Assembly (NCBI RefSeq): GCF_003001905.1
Contig: NZ_PVNE01000001.1
Span: 124,001-188,000 of the forward strand
DNA length: 64,000 nucleotides
Origin: Planifilum fimeticola
GTDB lineage: Bacteria > Bacillota > Bacilli > Thermoactinomycetales > DSM-44946
Direction of reading: 5' to 3'
Below the pieces are notes generated by a model that ran no database searches, was not told the DNA's origin, and saw only the letters and a list, made by a program, of their open reading frames with translations. Position numbers and translations under genes: made by a program. Below, piece by piece: positions 42,786 through 51,899 of the stretch. Position 1 is the first letter of the stretch. Each line of letters begins with the position of its first letter.

Positions 42786-43787
42786 GTGCTCCAGGGGCAA
42801 ACGTGGATTTTCGACAAACAACCGACGATCACCGCTTCGGCCGCCGTGGGCGGCCCCTTTGAAGCACAGGGCCCCCTTTCCGAGGATTTCGATCTCCTTT
42901 TCGATGACCTGTGGCTCGGTCAGGACAGCTACGAAAAAGCGGAGAAAAAACTGATGGAACAGGCCTGCGACCTAGCCATCCAAAAGGCGGGGATGCAAAA
43001 GGAGGACATTCAATTTTACCTTGCCGGCGACCTCCTGAACCAGATCATCACCAGCAGTTTCTCCGCCCGAACCCTGTCCGTGCCCTACTTCGGTTTGTTC
43101 GGGGCCTGCTCCACGTCGATGGAGGGGCTCGCCTTGGCCTCGCTGATGGTATCCTCCGGGTATGCCGACCGGGTACTGACGGCCACGGCCAGCCATAACG
43201 GCGCCGCCGAAAAGCAATTCCGCTACCCGACGGAATATGGGTCCCAGAAGCCGCCCACGGCCCAGTGGACCGTAACCGGAGCCGGCGCCGCCGTGGTCGC
43301 CTCCGTGGGAAACGGTCCCCGGGTGACGGCGGCAACCATCGGAAGGGTCGTCGACATGGGCATCTCCGATCCCTTCAACATGGGGGCGGCGATGGCCCCC
43401 GCAGCGGTGGACACGATTGCGGCTCACTTCCGGGATCTGCAAACCTCCCCGACGGAGTACGACCTGATTCTGACCGGGGACCTGGGGCGGGTCGGCCTTC
43501 CCATCGCAGCCGAGCTGCTGTCCAAACAAGGTCTGGAGCTTCCCCCGGACCGCTTCGGCGACTGCGGGCTGATGATCTACCGGGAGGACCAACCCGTTCA
43601 GGCCGGAGCCAGCGGCTGCGCCAGTTCCGCCTGCGTCACCTACGGCCATGTGCTCAACCGGATGCGCCGGGGAGAACTGAAGAAGGTGTTGATCGTGGCC
43701 ACGGGGGCCCTCCTCTCCCCCCTGAGCTACCAGCAGAAGGAAAGCATTCCGTGCATCGCCCACGCGGTGGCGATTCAATCCAACTAG
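42786..43787 (+). CDS. spoVAD: stage V sporulation protein AD
   Basis: This 333-residue thiolase-fold protein lacks transmembrane segments and binds dipicolinic acid on the spore inner membrane. Visible family landmarks are [22 protein letters not shown], the [16 protein letters not shown] nucleophile-elbow region and [16 protein letters not shown]. The GTG start at 42786 directly follows the spoVAC TGA. The length is normal for the family. Confidence 0.95.
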   Translation: MLQGQTWIFDKQPTITASAAVGGPFEAQGPLSEDFDLLFDDLWLGQDSYEKAEKKLMEQACDLAIQKAGMQKEDIQFYLAGDLLNQIITSSFSARTLSVPYFGLFGACSTSMEGLALASLMVSSGYADRVLTATASHNGAAEKQFRYPTEYGSQKPPTAQWTVTGAGAAVVASVGNGPRVTAATIGRVVDMGISDPFNMGAAMAPAAVDTIAAHFRDLQTSPTEYDLILTGDLGRVGLPIAAELLSKQGLELPPDRFGDCGLMIYREDQPVQAGASGCASSACVTYGHVLNRMRRGELKKVLIVATGALLSPLSYQQKESIPCIAHAVAIQSN

Positions 43788-43801
43788 GAGGGAAAAATGG
43801 C

Positions 43802-44152
43802 ATGATCTTTTTCTGGGCGTTTGTCGTCGGGGGATTGATCTGCGTGATCGGACAGCTGCTGATCGATGTGTTCAAACTGACACCCGCCCACACCACCAGC
43901 ACTCTGGTTGTCGTGGGGGCCCTTATGGACGGCTTTAATCTGTATGAGCCGCTGATCGATTTTGCGGGAGCCGGAGCCACCGTTCCCATCACCAGTTTCG
44001 GCAACGCCCTCGTCCACGGTGCGATGGCCGAAGCGGAGAGGCACGGGCTGATCGGTGTGATCACCGGAATTTTCGAAGTGACCAGCGCCGGTATCTCCTC
44101 GGCCATCATCTTCGGTTTTCTGGCGGCGTTGATCTTCCGGCCGAAAGGATGA
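43802..44152 (+). CDS. spoVAE: stage V sporulation protein AE (AEB type)
   Basis: The 116-residue membrane protein resembles SpoVAC in fold and sequence: [39 protein letters not shown] and a final hydrophobic helix. It is the third core subunit of the Ca-DPA channel. ATG 43802 has AGGAGGG upstream, 14 bases after spoVAD. The later spoVA genes of B. subtilis (AEA, AF) are absent. Confidence 0.93.
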   Translation: MIFFWAFVVGGLICVIGQLLIDVFKLTPAHTTSTLVVVGALMDGFNLYEPLIDFAGAGATVPITSFGNALVHGAMAEAERHGLIGVITGIFEVTSAGISSAIIFGFLAALIFRPKG

Positions 44153-44862
44153 TCTCCAAACACGGTCTGAATCCAACGCTTTCCCGCTCCCTCAAAACGG
44201 CTCTTGCTTCCTCTACCGTGCTCTACCGGCGATGGACCCCCCATCCCGACAACTTGCCGGCCGCCACCGGACGGCGGCCGCCCGGCCGCATCCCGCCTAT
44301 CAAGCCCTTTCACCCTTCGATTCTTGATGTGGACAAACATCCATTCCCTGACAACCTTCGCCAAGAGGCGGTGCATCGGATTTCAATTGGCCGTCGTCCA
44401 TGAAAACGCTTCCTTATCGATATCCGGACGGCGGTAGTCCAAGCCTTTTAACCCGCTGCCTTCGGCACATCGAAAAAACAGGAAGCCGCAAATTTTTTAT
44501 CTATTTAAAAAACCCGTTCATGAAAGCGGAATCATTATTCATTTGCGTGCATTTTTCTCCACTCATCCTCCCTCCCCCGAACGGAGGATCGGGGTGGAGA
44601 GGCCGATTCATCAACGATATAATATCCCTGTAATCCTCGTGTTCTGGATACAGACCACCCTCCCGACAAACCTTCCCGATACGCCCGTTTGTCCCGTAGG
44701 TGGAAAAATATTCATTTTCATTGGTGAATAACTCTCTAAAAATCAATCCCGATCCGAGCTTGCCGAATGAGACCGAGAAATCCCTGTTGCAGATTACGAG
44801 TTAATTTTTGAACTAGGCGAAGTTTTATCAAAATCACAATGAGAATGAATGGAGGTCGATCT
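44153..44862. other. long A/T-richer intergenic region
   Basis: About 700 bases between spoVAE and the glutamate dehydrogenase gene, noticeably richer in A/T after 44400. It holds a GGCCGCC/GGCGGCC hairpin near 44260-44282 and an inverted repeat TATTCA-N10-TGAATA at 44709-44730. Short open frames on both strands (for example leftward between about 44746 and 44501) have no ribosome binding site and no recognisable motif. It may contain a decayed gene plus the promoter of the dehydrogenase. Confidence 0.45.
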
Positions 44863-46143
44863 ATGCATAATCCCTTTGAAATGGCTCAACATCAGATCGC
44901 TCACGCCGCCAACCTGCTCGGGCTGGACCGCAACGTCACGGAGATTCTGCTGCATCCGACGCGCGTCCTCTGCGTCTCCTTCCCCGTGACCATGGATGAC
45001 GGCAGCACCCGGATTTTTCACGGATACCGCTCGCAGCACAACGACGCCATCGGACCGACCAAGGGAGGCATCCGTTTTCACCCCGATGTGACCATGGACG
45101 AAGTCAAGGCCCTTTCGATGTGGATGACCTTTAAATGCGGCGTTGTCGGTCTCCCCTACGGAGGGGCCAAGGGGGGCGTCGTCTGCAATCCGAAACAGTT
45201 GTCCAAGGGAGAACTGGAACGGGTGAGCCGGGGCTTCATCCAGGCCATCGCCTCGATCATCGGGCCGGAAAAGGACATCCCGGCGCCGGACGTGTACACC
45301 AACGCCGAAATCATGGGTTGGATGATGGATGAGTTCAGCCGCATGCGCCAAACCTTCACCCCCGGCGTCATCACCGGCAAGGACCCGATTATCGGCGGTT
45401 CCCTGGGACGGGACAAAGCCACCGCCCTCGGATGCGTCTTCACCATCCGGGAAGCGGCGGAAAAGCGGGGAATCCCCCTGAAAGAAGCCACTGTCGCCGT
45501 TCAAGGCTTTGGCAACGCGGGCCGCTACAGCGCTCTTCTCCTTCAGGAATTGGGCTGCCGCATCGTGGCCATCAGCGACTCGCAGGGCGGCATCTTCAAC
45601 CCCAACGGCATCGATCCGAAGGAGGCCGTCAACATCAAGGAGAAGACCGGTTCGGTCATCCATTTCACCGATTACTTCGGCGACAAAACCCGGCAAATCA
45701 CCAACCGGGAGCTCCTGGAACTGGAAGTGGACATCCTGGTCCCCGCCGCCCTGGAGGATCAGATCCACGAAGAGAACGCCGACCGCATCCGCGCCAAAAT
45801 CGTTGCGGAGGCGGCCAACGGCCCCACCACGCCGGAAGCGGACCGGATCCTCTACGACAAGGGAATTCACGTGATTCCGGATATCCTGGCCAATGCCGGC
45901 GGAGTCACCGTCTCCTATTTTGAATGGGTTCAAAACCTCATGAATTATCATTGGCCGGAAGAAGAAGTGAACAGCAAACTGGAACAAAAAATGGTGGATG
46001 CTTACCACAACGTTTACCGGATGCATCAGGAGAAAAAGGTGGATATGCGGACAGCCGCCTATATGGTGTCCATTTCCCGGGTCGTCAAGGCGATGGTTGC
46101 CCGGGGCTGGATCAAGGAACACCAGGCCGTTCTCCAGCGGTGA
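44863..46143 (+). CDS. NAD-type glutamate dehydrogenase (Glu/Leu/Phe/Val dehydrogenase family)
   Basis: The 426-residue enzyme oxidatively deaminates glutamate to 2-oxoglutarate and ammonia. Visible are GPTKGGIRFHPDVT, the catalytic-lysine region LPYGGAKGGV, a dinucleotide fold with VQGFGNAGRYSA, and the C-terminal NAGGVTVSYFEWVQN typical of the RocG/GudB/hexameric group. ATG 44863 has GGAGG in front. A strong terminator follows. With glutaminase and AlsT it points to amino-acid catabolism. Confidence 0.93.
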   Translation: MHNPFEMAQHQIAHAANLLGLDRNVTEILLHPTRVLCVSFPVTMDDGSTRIFHGYRSQHNDAIGPTKGGIRFHPDVTMDEVKALSMWMTFKCGVVGLPYGGAKGGVVCNPKQLSKGELERVSRGFIQAIASIIGPEKDIPAPDVYTNAEIMGWMMDEFSRMRQTFTPGVITGKDPIIGGSLGRDKATALGCVFTIREAAEKRGIPLKEATVAVQGFGNAGRYSALLLQELGCRIVAISDSQGGIFNPNGIDPKEAVNIKEKTGSVIHFTDYFGDKTRQITNRELLELEVDILVPAALEDQIHEENADRIRAKIVAEAANGPTTPEADRILYDKGIHVIPDILANAGGVTVSYFEWVQNLMNYHWPEEEVNSKLEQKMVDAYHNVYRMHQEKKVDMRTAAYMVSISRVVKAMVARGWIKEHQAVLQR

Positions 46144-46155
46144 CTCCGGCAATCG

Positions 46156-46187
46156 GGCGCTTGCCCCCGAAGGCAGGCGCCTTTTTT
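46156..46187 (+). terminator. terminator of the glutamate dehydrogenase gene
   Basis: GGCGCTTGCC/GGCAGGCGCC stem followed by TTTTTT, 12 bases after the stop. Confidence 0.88.
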
Positions 46188-46366
46188 CTTTCGAGGCGCG
46201 TATATCTTGCGAGAAGCCGGATCCCTTTAGCGCTTCAAATCCATTCCTCCCCTTGCGAACCCCTCCCGATTCTTCCTTCTGTTTCCGCCGCGGGATGCCG
46301 ATGATTGCCCCGGGGATTGCGCATACTGAAGGAGCGAAGCTTGCCTGCTGCAGGGGGGAAACGGCC

Positions 46367-46972
46367 GTGCTCACCATCCCCGTCGACGATTTCATCCATC
46401 TCCGCCTGTTGGAAATGAGCCATGCGCCGGCGCTGTTTCGGCTGGTGGCGTCCAATCGCGATCATTTGCGCCCGTGGCTTCCCTGGGTGGATCGGATGCG
46501 GGTGGAAAACGATGCGGAAAACTACATCCTCCGTTCACTGGGCCGCTACTCCACTGGCACGGAGGCCCATTTCGGCATATGGTTCCACGGGATGCTGGCC
46601 GGATCCATCACCGTGGAGCGAATCGACGCCTGGAACCGGGTGGCGGAAATCGGTTACTGGTTGGGAAGAGAATTCGTGGGTCGGGGAATCATGCGTCGTT
46701 CGACCGCTGCCCTGATCGATTACCTGATCGACCGGCGGGCGATCAACCGGATCGAAATCCGCTGCACCACCGCCAATGTATCCAGCCAGTCGATACCGCT
46801 CCGCCTCGGGTTCCGGATGGAGGGAACGCTTCATCAGGCGGCGTATCTCATGGGTCGGTTTCACGATCACCTGCTCTTCGCCATCACCGCCGACGAATGG
46901 AAAAGGCGGAAACAAGGCGGAGGAGCGGCGATGAGGGAACCGGCGGCTCCGGCTCCGCATGCGCCCACATGA
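46367..46972 (+). CDS. GNAT acetyltransferase, RimL/RimJ-like
   Basis: The 201-residue protein has the GNAT fold of ribosomal-protein acetyltransferases. An N-terminal LRLLEMSHAPALFRLV leads to the acetyl-CoA loop GYWLGREFVGRGIMRRS, then INRIEIRCTTANVSSQSIPL and a final FRMEGTLHQAAYLMGRFHD. It transfers an acetyl group to an N-terminal amine, the target unknown. GTG 46367 with GGGGGGAA upstream is chosen; further upstream in-frame starts extend into the terminator region. Monocistronic. Confidence 0.82.
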   Translation: MLTIPVDDFIHLRLLEMSHAPALFRLVASNRDHLRPWLPWVDRMRVENDAENYILRSLGRYSTGTEAHFGIWFHGMLAGSITVERIDAWNRVAEIGYWLGREFVGRGIMRRSTAALIDYLIDRRAINRIEIRCTTANVSSQSIPLRLGFRMEGTLHQAAYLMGRFHDHLLFAITADEWKRRKQGGGAAMREPAAPAPHAPT

Positions 46973-47130
46973 GAAAGGATGCTTTCGACCGACTGCTCGT
47001 AGAACATCCGGAAATAAAAAGGGCACACGGCTGTGGACTGAAACGCTGACAAACCTCGAAGCCGGGGCGGGTGCGAGGAGCCGCCTTATCCACGGCGCTC
47101 GACAAAAATCGCTCCTTCTGCCACTTGATT

Positions 47131-47160
47131 AATAAAAAGGCCACCATCTCTGGTGGCCTT
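47131..47160 (-). terminator. terminator of the sugar ABC operon
   Basis: A GGCCACCA/TGGTGGCC hairpin followed on the minus strand by TTTTTATT, just downstream of the last permease gene. Confidence 0.88.
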
Positions 47161-47183
47161 GAAAGCTTTTTCCGTTTCCATTT

Positions 47184-48011
47184 TTACTCCTTGACGGCGC
47201 CGGCCGTAATCCCCGAAATAATCCGGCGTTGAAAGATCAAAACCATGATCACCAGAGGAATCGTCACGATGACGGAGGCGGCGGAAATTTCCCCCCAAGG
47301 GATCGTGTATCGGCCTTGGAACAGGGCGATTCCCACCGGTACCGTCTTCATTGTCTCCTCGGTGTTGATGGTCAGGGCGAAGAAAAACTCGTTCCAGGCG
47401 GCGATGAAGACGAGGATCGCCGTGGTGAAGGTGCCGGGCACCGCCAGGGGGAAGATCACCTTCCAGAAGGTCTGCATCACCGTCGCCCCGTCCACCTTGG
47501 CCGCTTCTTCGAGATCGTAGGGAATTTGCCGGTAAAAGGCGGTCAAGTTCCACACAGCCAAAGGCAGGGCAAAGGTGGTATATGGAATCACCAGCCCCAA
47601 ATAGGAGTTGGTGAGATTGACCGATTTCATGAACAGGTAAATGGGGGCAATGGTGGCGATCTGCGGGAACATCGACACCATCAGAAACAGCCCGAGTACC
47701 AGGGTTTTCCCGCGGAAATGCAGTCGGGCGATCGCATAGGCGGCGATGGCCGCCACAAACACGCAGTAGACGGTGGTCAGGGACGCCACGACAAAGCTGT
47801 TCCACAGATAAGAGCCGAAGGGCCGCAGGGTAAAGACCCGCACATAGTTGTCCAGCGTCGGATTCGACGCAAACAGTTTAAAGGCGCTTTCCCCGAATAA
47901 TTCGCCGGGGGGCTTCAGGGATGCCAGGAACTGCCACAAGAAGGGAAACAGGATCACGAATACGAAACCGACCAAGAATACATAAAACCCCGGACCTGCT
48001 TTTTTCTGCAT
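47184..48011 (-). CDS. sugar ABC transporter permease, MalG-type
   Basis: This 275-residue permease has six membrane helices and the EAA coupling loop EEAAKVDGATVMQTFWKVIFP, which contacts the ATPase. It belongs to the CUT1 carbohydrate transporter family. ATG 48011 follows GAGGGGG at seven bases. It is the last gene of a six-gene leftward operon: isomerase, two Gfo/Idh dehydrogenases, binding protein, MalF-like permease and this one. No ATP-binding subunit is encoded, so a shared MsmX-type ATPase is likely. Confidence 0.92.
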   Translation of the reverse strand: MQKKAGPGFYVFLVGFVFVILFPFLWQFLASLKPPGELFGESAFKLFASNPTLDNYVRVFTLRPFGSYLWNSFVVASLTTVYCVFVAAIAAYAIARLHFRGKTLVLGLFLMVSMFPQIATIAPIYLFMKSVNLTNSYLGLVIPYTTFALPLAVWNLTAFYRQIPYDLEEAAKVDGATVMQTFWKVIFPLAVPGTFTTAILVFIAAWNEFFFALTINTEETMKTVPVGIALFQGRYTIPWGEISAASVIVTIPLVIMVLIFQRRIISGITAGAVKE

Positions 48012-48023
48012 CCAATCACCCCC

Positions 48024-49325
48024 TCACCGTCTGCGCCCGTCGCTGATGAGATCGGAACCGAGCAATTTGACGAAGACCAGGCTGATCAAAGCCACGCAGA
48101 TAAAGACGACCACGGACAGCGCGGAGCCGGCCCCGAAGTTCAGCTGGGCAAACATCGTTTTGTAGGCGAAAATGGAGATTGTTTCCGTCGAGTTGGCAGG
48201 TCCTCCGCCGGTCAACACGTAAACCAGGTCGAACACCCGGAAAGCGTCCAGGGTTCTGAAGAGCAGAGCGACCAGGATGGTCGATTTCAGCATCGGCAGA
48301 GTAATCTTGAAAAACTGCTGCGTTTTGGAGGCACCATCCACTTCTGCCGCCTCATAGAGGGACTGGGGAATGGTTTGCAGTCCCGCCAAGAGCAAAAGGG
48401 CCATGAAGGGCGTCGTTTTCCATACATCGGCGAAGATGACGGCAAACATCGACCAGAACTTGGTGGTCAACAGTGCACCCATGTTGGGAATCAGCCCGAT
48501 CTCCGCAAAAATCTTGGCCATCACGCCGTTTTGACCGTCAAAAAGAAACTTCCACATCAAAGCGGCGATGACGGTGGGCAAAGCCCAGGGAACCAGCACG
48601 GCGGCCCGGACAATCCCCCGTCCCCTGAACTGTTTGTTGATCAGGACGGCGATCCACAAACCCAACGCCAGCTCCAGGAAAACGGAGATGACCGTAAAGA
48701 TGGTCGTGTTGGCAAGGGCGTTCCACATCCGGGAACTGTTTGCAAACTCCAGGTAATATTTGAAACCGACAAAGTTGGGCTCGATGATCGTTTCCCGCCA
48801 GCCGTTCACCAGTCCGAGGAGATCGTTTTGTTTTTGCAATTTGTCCGCGTCGATCGCTTTGATTTCGGTGTGGATCCGTTCCAGCTCCTGGCGGATTTTC
48901 AGGGCGAGCTCCTCGTCCACCCGGGCATATTTCAGTTTTTCCGGAACCGGCTGGAAGTTGTTTAACAATTCATTCACTTCATCCAGCCGCTCGGACACCT
49001 GGGGATTGCCCTCGACGGCCTTTTTCAGCTCCCCCAAATCGCTCTTCAGGCTCTGGAGCTGACCCTTGACGTCCTCCGGAGCTTGCCGGATTTCGCTGTC
49101 CAGGGCGTTCATCAGGTAAGGAACCGTGTCGGCGTAGCGCTCCACGTCGATCCCATAACTGCTCTGGATCTGGAGCTTTGTCGGATCGTTCAACCGGATG
49201 TCGTACAGACTCATCCAAAAGGATCGAAGCACCGGCCAAATCGCGATCACGAGGATGACGACGAGTGCCGGCAGCACCAACAGGTATCCGATGTGTTTTT
49301 CGGACAGACTTCGCTTTTTCCCCAT
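48024..49325 (-). CDS. sugar ABC transporter permease, MalF-type, with a large insertion after helix 1
   Basis: At 433 residues this permease is about 130 longer than the usual ~295. Helix 1 (YLLVLPALVVILVIAIW) is followed by roughly 120-140 polar residues rich in Leu, Glu and Lys with heptad-like spacing (QLQSLKSDLGELKKAVEG, EELALKIRQELERIHTEI), then the normal five-helix core. The EAA loop YEAAEVDGASKTQQFFKITLP is intact. ATG 49325 is chosen with GGTGA eight bases upstream; a TTG at 49340 is possible. The insertion would face outside if helix 1 has its usual orientation. Confidence 0.9.
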   Translation of the reverse strand: MGKKRSLSEKHIGYLLVLPALVVILVIAIWPVLRSFWMSLYDIRLNDPTKLQIQSSYGIDVERYADTVPYLMNALDSEIRQAPEDVKGQLQSLKSDLGELKKAVEGNPQVSERLDEVNELLNNFQPVPEKLKYARVDEELALKIRQELERIHTEIKAIDADKLQKQNDLLGLVNGWRETIIEPNFVGFKYYLEFANSSRMWNALANTTIFTVISVFLELALGLWIAVLINKQFRGRGIVRAAVLVPWALPTVIAALMWKFLFDGQNGVMAKIFAEIGLIPNMGALLTTKFWSMFAVIFADVWKTTPFMALLLLAGLQTIPQSLYEAAEVDGASKTQQFFKITLPMLKSTILVALLFRTLDAFRVFDLVYVLTGGGPANSTETISIFAYKTMFAQLNFGAGSALSVVVFICVALISLVFVKLLGSDLISDGRRR

Positions 49326-49464
49326 GAGTTCTTTCACCAACTTTGACTGTCCTTAGGATAAAGGGCGGAGTTGCCGTTTTTCCCGCGGGCATGCGCCTAT
49401 TGAAGGGGGTGGAAGCCGCCCCCTTCAAAGGGGATGCGGCTTCCTCCCGATGTCGAGGAGAACC

Positions 49465-50739
49465 TCATTTCACCACTTCTTTCAGCTGCTTCTCCATGTT
49501 TTTGACGGCTTCCTTCGCCGACTGCTTCCCGGCCAAGGCTTTGGAAACTTCGACCTGGATGATTTCGGAAATCTTCGGATATTCCGGGGACACCGGACGA
49601 GGAATCGCCGCGCTTACCCCTTTGACAAAGTTTTCATCGGCGTAGAGGGGGTTGGCCTTCTGCACTTCCGGATCGTCATAGGTCGGCAGGTATGTCGGAG
49701 AATGGCTGTAGAGAGCGGAAATCTTCTGCCCCTCCGGTCCGGAGACGAACTTCACAAATTCCCAAGCCGCTTCTTTGTTTTTGGAATACTTGTTGATACC
49801 GATCATCCAACCGCCCAGCGCCGCGGCGGATTCCTTGTCCCCTTTCGGCAGCGGGGCCACTCCCACCTTATCCACGATCTTGGATTCATCCGGGTTTTGG
49901 ACAATCGCAAACATGTACGGCCAGTTGCGGGCCAGCACCGATTCTCCTTCTTTGTACATCTGGTGCGTTTCCGGCTCCTTGATCGCCAGGATGTTGCCAG
50001 GCACCGCGCCGGATTTGACGACCTCGATCATCTTTTCCAGACCCTTAACCGTCTCGGGAGAGTTGATCACCACATTCCCCTTTTCGTCAAGGATCCGGCC
50101 GCCGTAGGAACCGGCGAACTCGATGAAGTTACAGACCAAACCTTCGTATTGGGCGGCCTGCATCACGAAGCCGGACTTGGTGCCCTTATCGCCCTTGTGC
50201 TTCTTGGCGAGTTCGATCAGCTCATCCCAGGTTTTGGGGGGCTCCTTCACGATATCCTTCCGGTAGTACAGAAGCCCCGCGTCGATAAACTTGGGCATCG
50301 CCCACTGTTTTCCGTTGAAGTTCCCGGCTTCCACAGCACCTTGAACATACTGGCTCATGTCGATGTTGTCCCGCTGGATGAAACGGTCCAGATCCTGCAC
50401 GTATCCGGCCTGGGCGAATTCCGCCGGCCAAATTACATCCAGATCGAACACATCGATTTCCGAAGACTGTGCGGAGAGCATCGTCACGTACTGGTCGTGG
50501 CTGACGCCGGTGTCCGTCGGCATCTCCTTGTACTTCACCTTGATGTTCGGGTGTTTCTTTTCAAAGGCTTCCACCAGCTTCTGGGTGGATCCCGTGTCAT
50601 CCTTGCCCCGGGCGTAGACGATGGTCACCTGTTCGCCTTTTCCTTCATCCGATCCGCTGTCGGAACTGCCGCAGGCGACCGTCGTCAACATCAACGCCAA
50701 CGCCAAACCAATCGACCCGATTTTTTTCCATAAGTGCAT
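49465..50739 (-). CDS. sugar ABC transporter substrate-binding lipoprotein
   Basis: The 424-residue protein starts with a lipoprotein signal (lipobox TTVAC, Cys at 23), followed by an acidic Ser/Gly linker and a family-1 extracellular solute-binding domain (VEAFEKKHPNIKVKY, DVFDLDVIWPAEFAQAGY). Proteins of this branch bind trehalose, maltose or related sugars. ATG 50739 has AAAGGGGG eight bases upstream. A further 140-base gap separates it from the downstream permease gene. Substrate unknown; the operon's dehydrogenases suggest a sugar alcohol or modified hexose. Confidence 0.92.
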   Translation of the reverse strand: MHLWKKIGSIGLALALMLTTVACGSSDSGSDEGKGEQVTIVYARGKDDTGSTQKLVEAFEKKHPNIKVKYKEMPTDTGVSHDQYVTMLSAQSSEIDVFDLDVIWPAEFAQAGYVQDLDRFIQRDNIDMSQYVQGAVEAGNFNGKQWAMPKFIDAGLLYYRKDIVKEPPKTWDELIELAKKHKGDKGTKSGFVMQAAQYEGLVCNFIEFAGSYGGRILDEKGNVVINSPETVKGLEKMIEVVKSGAVPGNILAIKEPETHQMYKEGESVLARNWPYMFAIVQNPDESKIVDKVGVAPLPKGDKESAAALGGWMIGINKYSKNKEAAWEFVKFVSGPEGQKISALYSHSPTYLPTYDDPEVQKANPLYADENFVKGVSAAIPRPVSPEYPKISEIIQVEVSKALAGKQSAKEAVKNMEKQLKEVVK

Positions 50740-50820
50740 GGCTTTTTCCCCCTTTGCAAACTGGATATTCCGTCTGAAGCGGTCTAGCATCCCTCCCTCG
50801 GCCATCACCCCCTTTTCGTA

Positions 50821-51876
50821 TTAATCCAGCTCCACCAGTTCGCCCGTCCGGGACGAGCGATAGATGGCATCCAAAATCCGGTGGATATACACCCCGTGTT
50901 CCGGAGTACAGATGGGAGAAGCCGTCCCTTCCATGCTGTCGATGAAATTTTTCAACAGGTGAAGGCGGTCATCCCGGCGGGCCGGCCGAAGCACCGAATC
51001 CACCGGCGTGTTTCCCTCCTCGTGAAACAGGGTGATCTTCCGGTCGTGGAGATCGACGGCGGCGCCGCCTTCGCTGCCGAACAGGTTGACGAAGACCCGA
51101 TCCCGCTCCACGTAGGCGGCCCAGCTGACATCCAGGGTCAGGGTGACTCCCCCTTCAAACCGGATCATCGCCACCGCCAGGTCCTCCACATCGAAGACAC
51201 CCCGTTCGTCGATCGATCCATAGCCGGACAACCCCTTTTTCCTCGGGCCGAACACCCCGTAGGTCTGGCCGAAGACGGCGAGGGGCTTGGGAAAGCCCAT
51301 CAGCCACAAGGTGAGGTCCAGCATGTGGACGCCGATGTCGATCAGGGGCCCACCGCCGGCCCTCTCCATCGACGTGAACCAGCTCCCCCAGCCGGGAATA
51401 CCGTTCCTGCGGATCCAGCCCGTCTTCGCATGGTAGATCTGGCCCAATTTCCCTTTTTCGATCAATTCCTTCAACAGGAGGGTTTCGCTGTGGAATCGGT
51501 TGTTTTGGCCGATCATCAGCACCCGGTTCGTCTCTTTGGCAACCTCCGCCATCTTCCGGGCCAGATCCCCGTTGATGGCCATCGGCTTTTCGCAGAGCAC
51601 ATGCTTGCCCGCGCGGAGGGCATCAATCGCCACCGGTGCGTGGAGATCGTTGGGCACGCAGACGATGACGGCATCCACATCCTCCCGCCGGATCAAATCC
51701 CCGAAATCTTTGTAGACATGGGGAATCCCGTGCCTTTCCGCCCGTTCCCGCGCCTTCTCGACGGCCACGTCCGAAATGGCGACCACTTCCGCGCGGGGTT
51801 CCTTTTCCAACGTGTTCAAATGCAGTTCGGAAATGCCTCCTGCCCCGACAATCCCGAAACGCCACTTTTCCCGCAT
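50821..51876 (-). CDS. Gfo/Idh/MocA-family oxidoreductase
   Basis: The 351-residue dehydrogenase has the N-terminal Rossmann fold (GIVGAGGISELHL), the catalytic Lys in KHVLCEKPMA, and the C-terminal alpha/beta domain with DIGVHMLDLTLWLMG. It probably oxidises a sugar or inositol derivative using NAD(P). ATG 51876 is preceded by GGAGTGA; an ATG at 51903 overlaps the stop of the upstream gene. It is one of two dissimilar Gfo/Idh genes in tandem in this operon. Confidence 0.9.
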   Translation of the reverse strand: MREKWRFGIVGAGGISELHLNTLEKEPRAEVVAISDVAVEKARERAERHGIPHVYKDFGDLIRREDVDAVIVCVPNDLHAPVAIDALRAGKHVLCEKPMAINGDLARKMAEVAKETNRVLMIGQNNRFHSETLLLKELIEKGKLGQIYHAKTGWIRRNGIPGWGSWFTSMERAGGGPLIDIGVHMLDLTLWLMGFPKPLAVFGQTYGVFGPRKKGLSGYGSIDERGVFDVEDLAVAMIRFEGGVTLTLDVSWAAYVERDRVFVNLFGSEGGAAVDLHDRKITLFHEEGNTPVDSVLRPARRDDRLHLLKNFIDSMEGTASPICTPEHGVYIHRILDAIYRSSRTGELVELD

Positions 51877-51899
51877 GATTTCACTCCACTCCATATCCG

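Noticed and set aside
44501-44746. An 81-codon leftward frame in the gap after spoVAE
   Set aside because: It has no ribosome binding site or recognisable motif, and the composition is not clearly protein-like; kept only as part of the unexplained gap.
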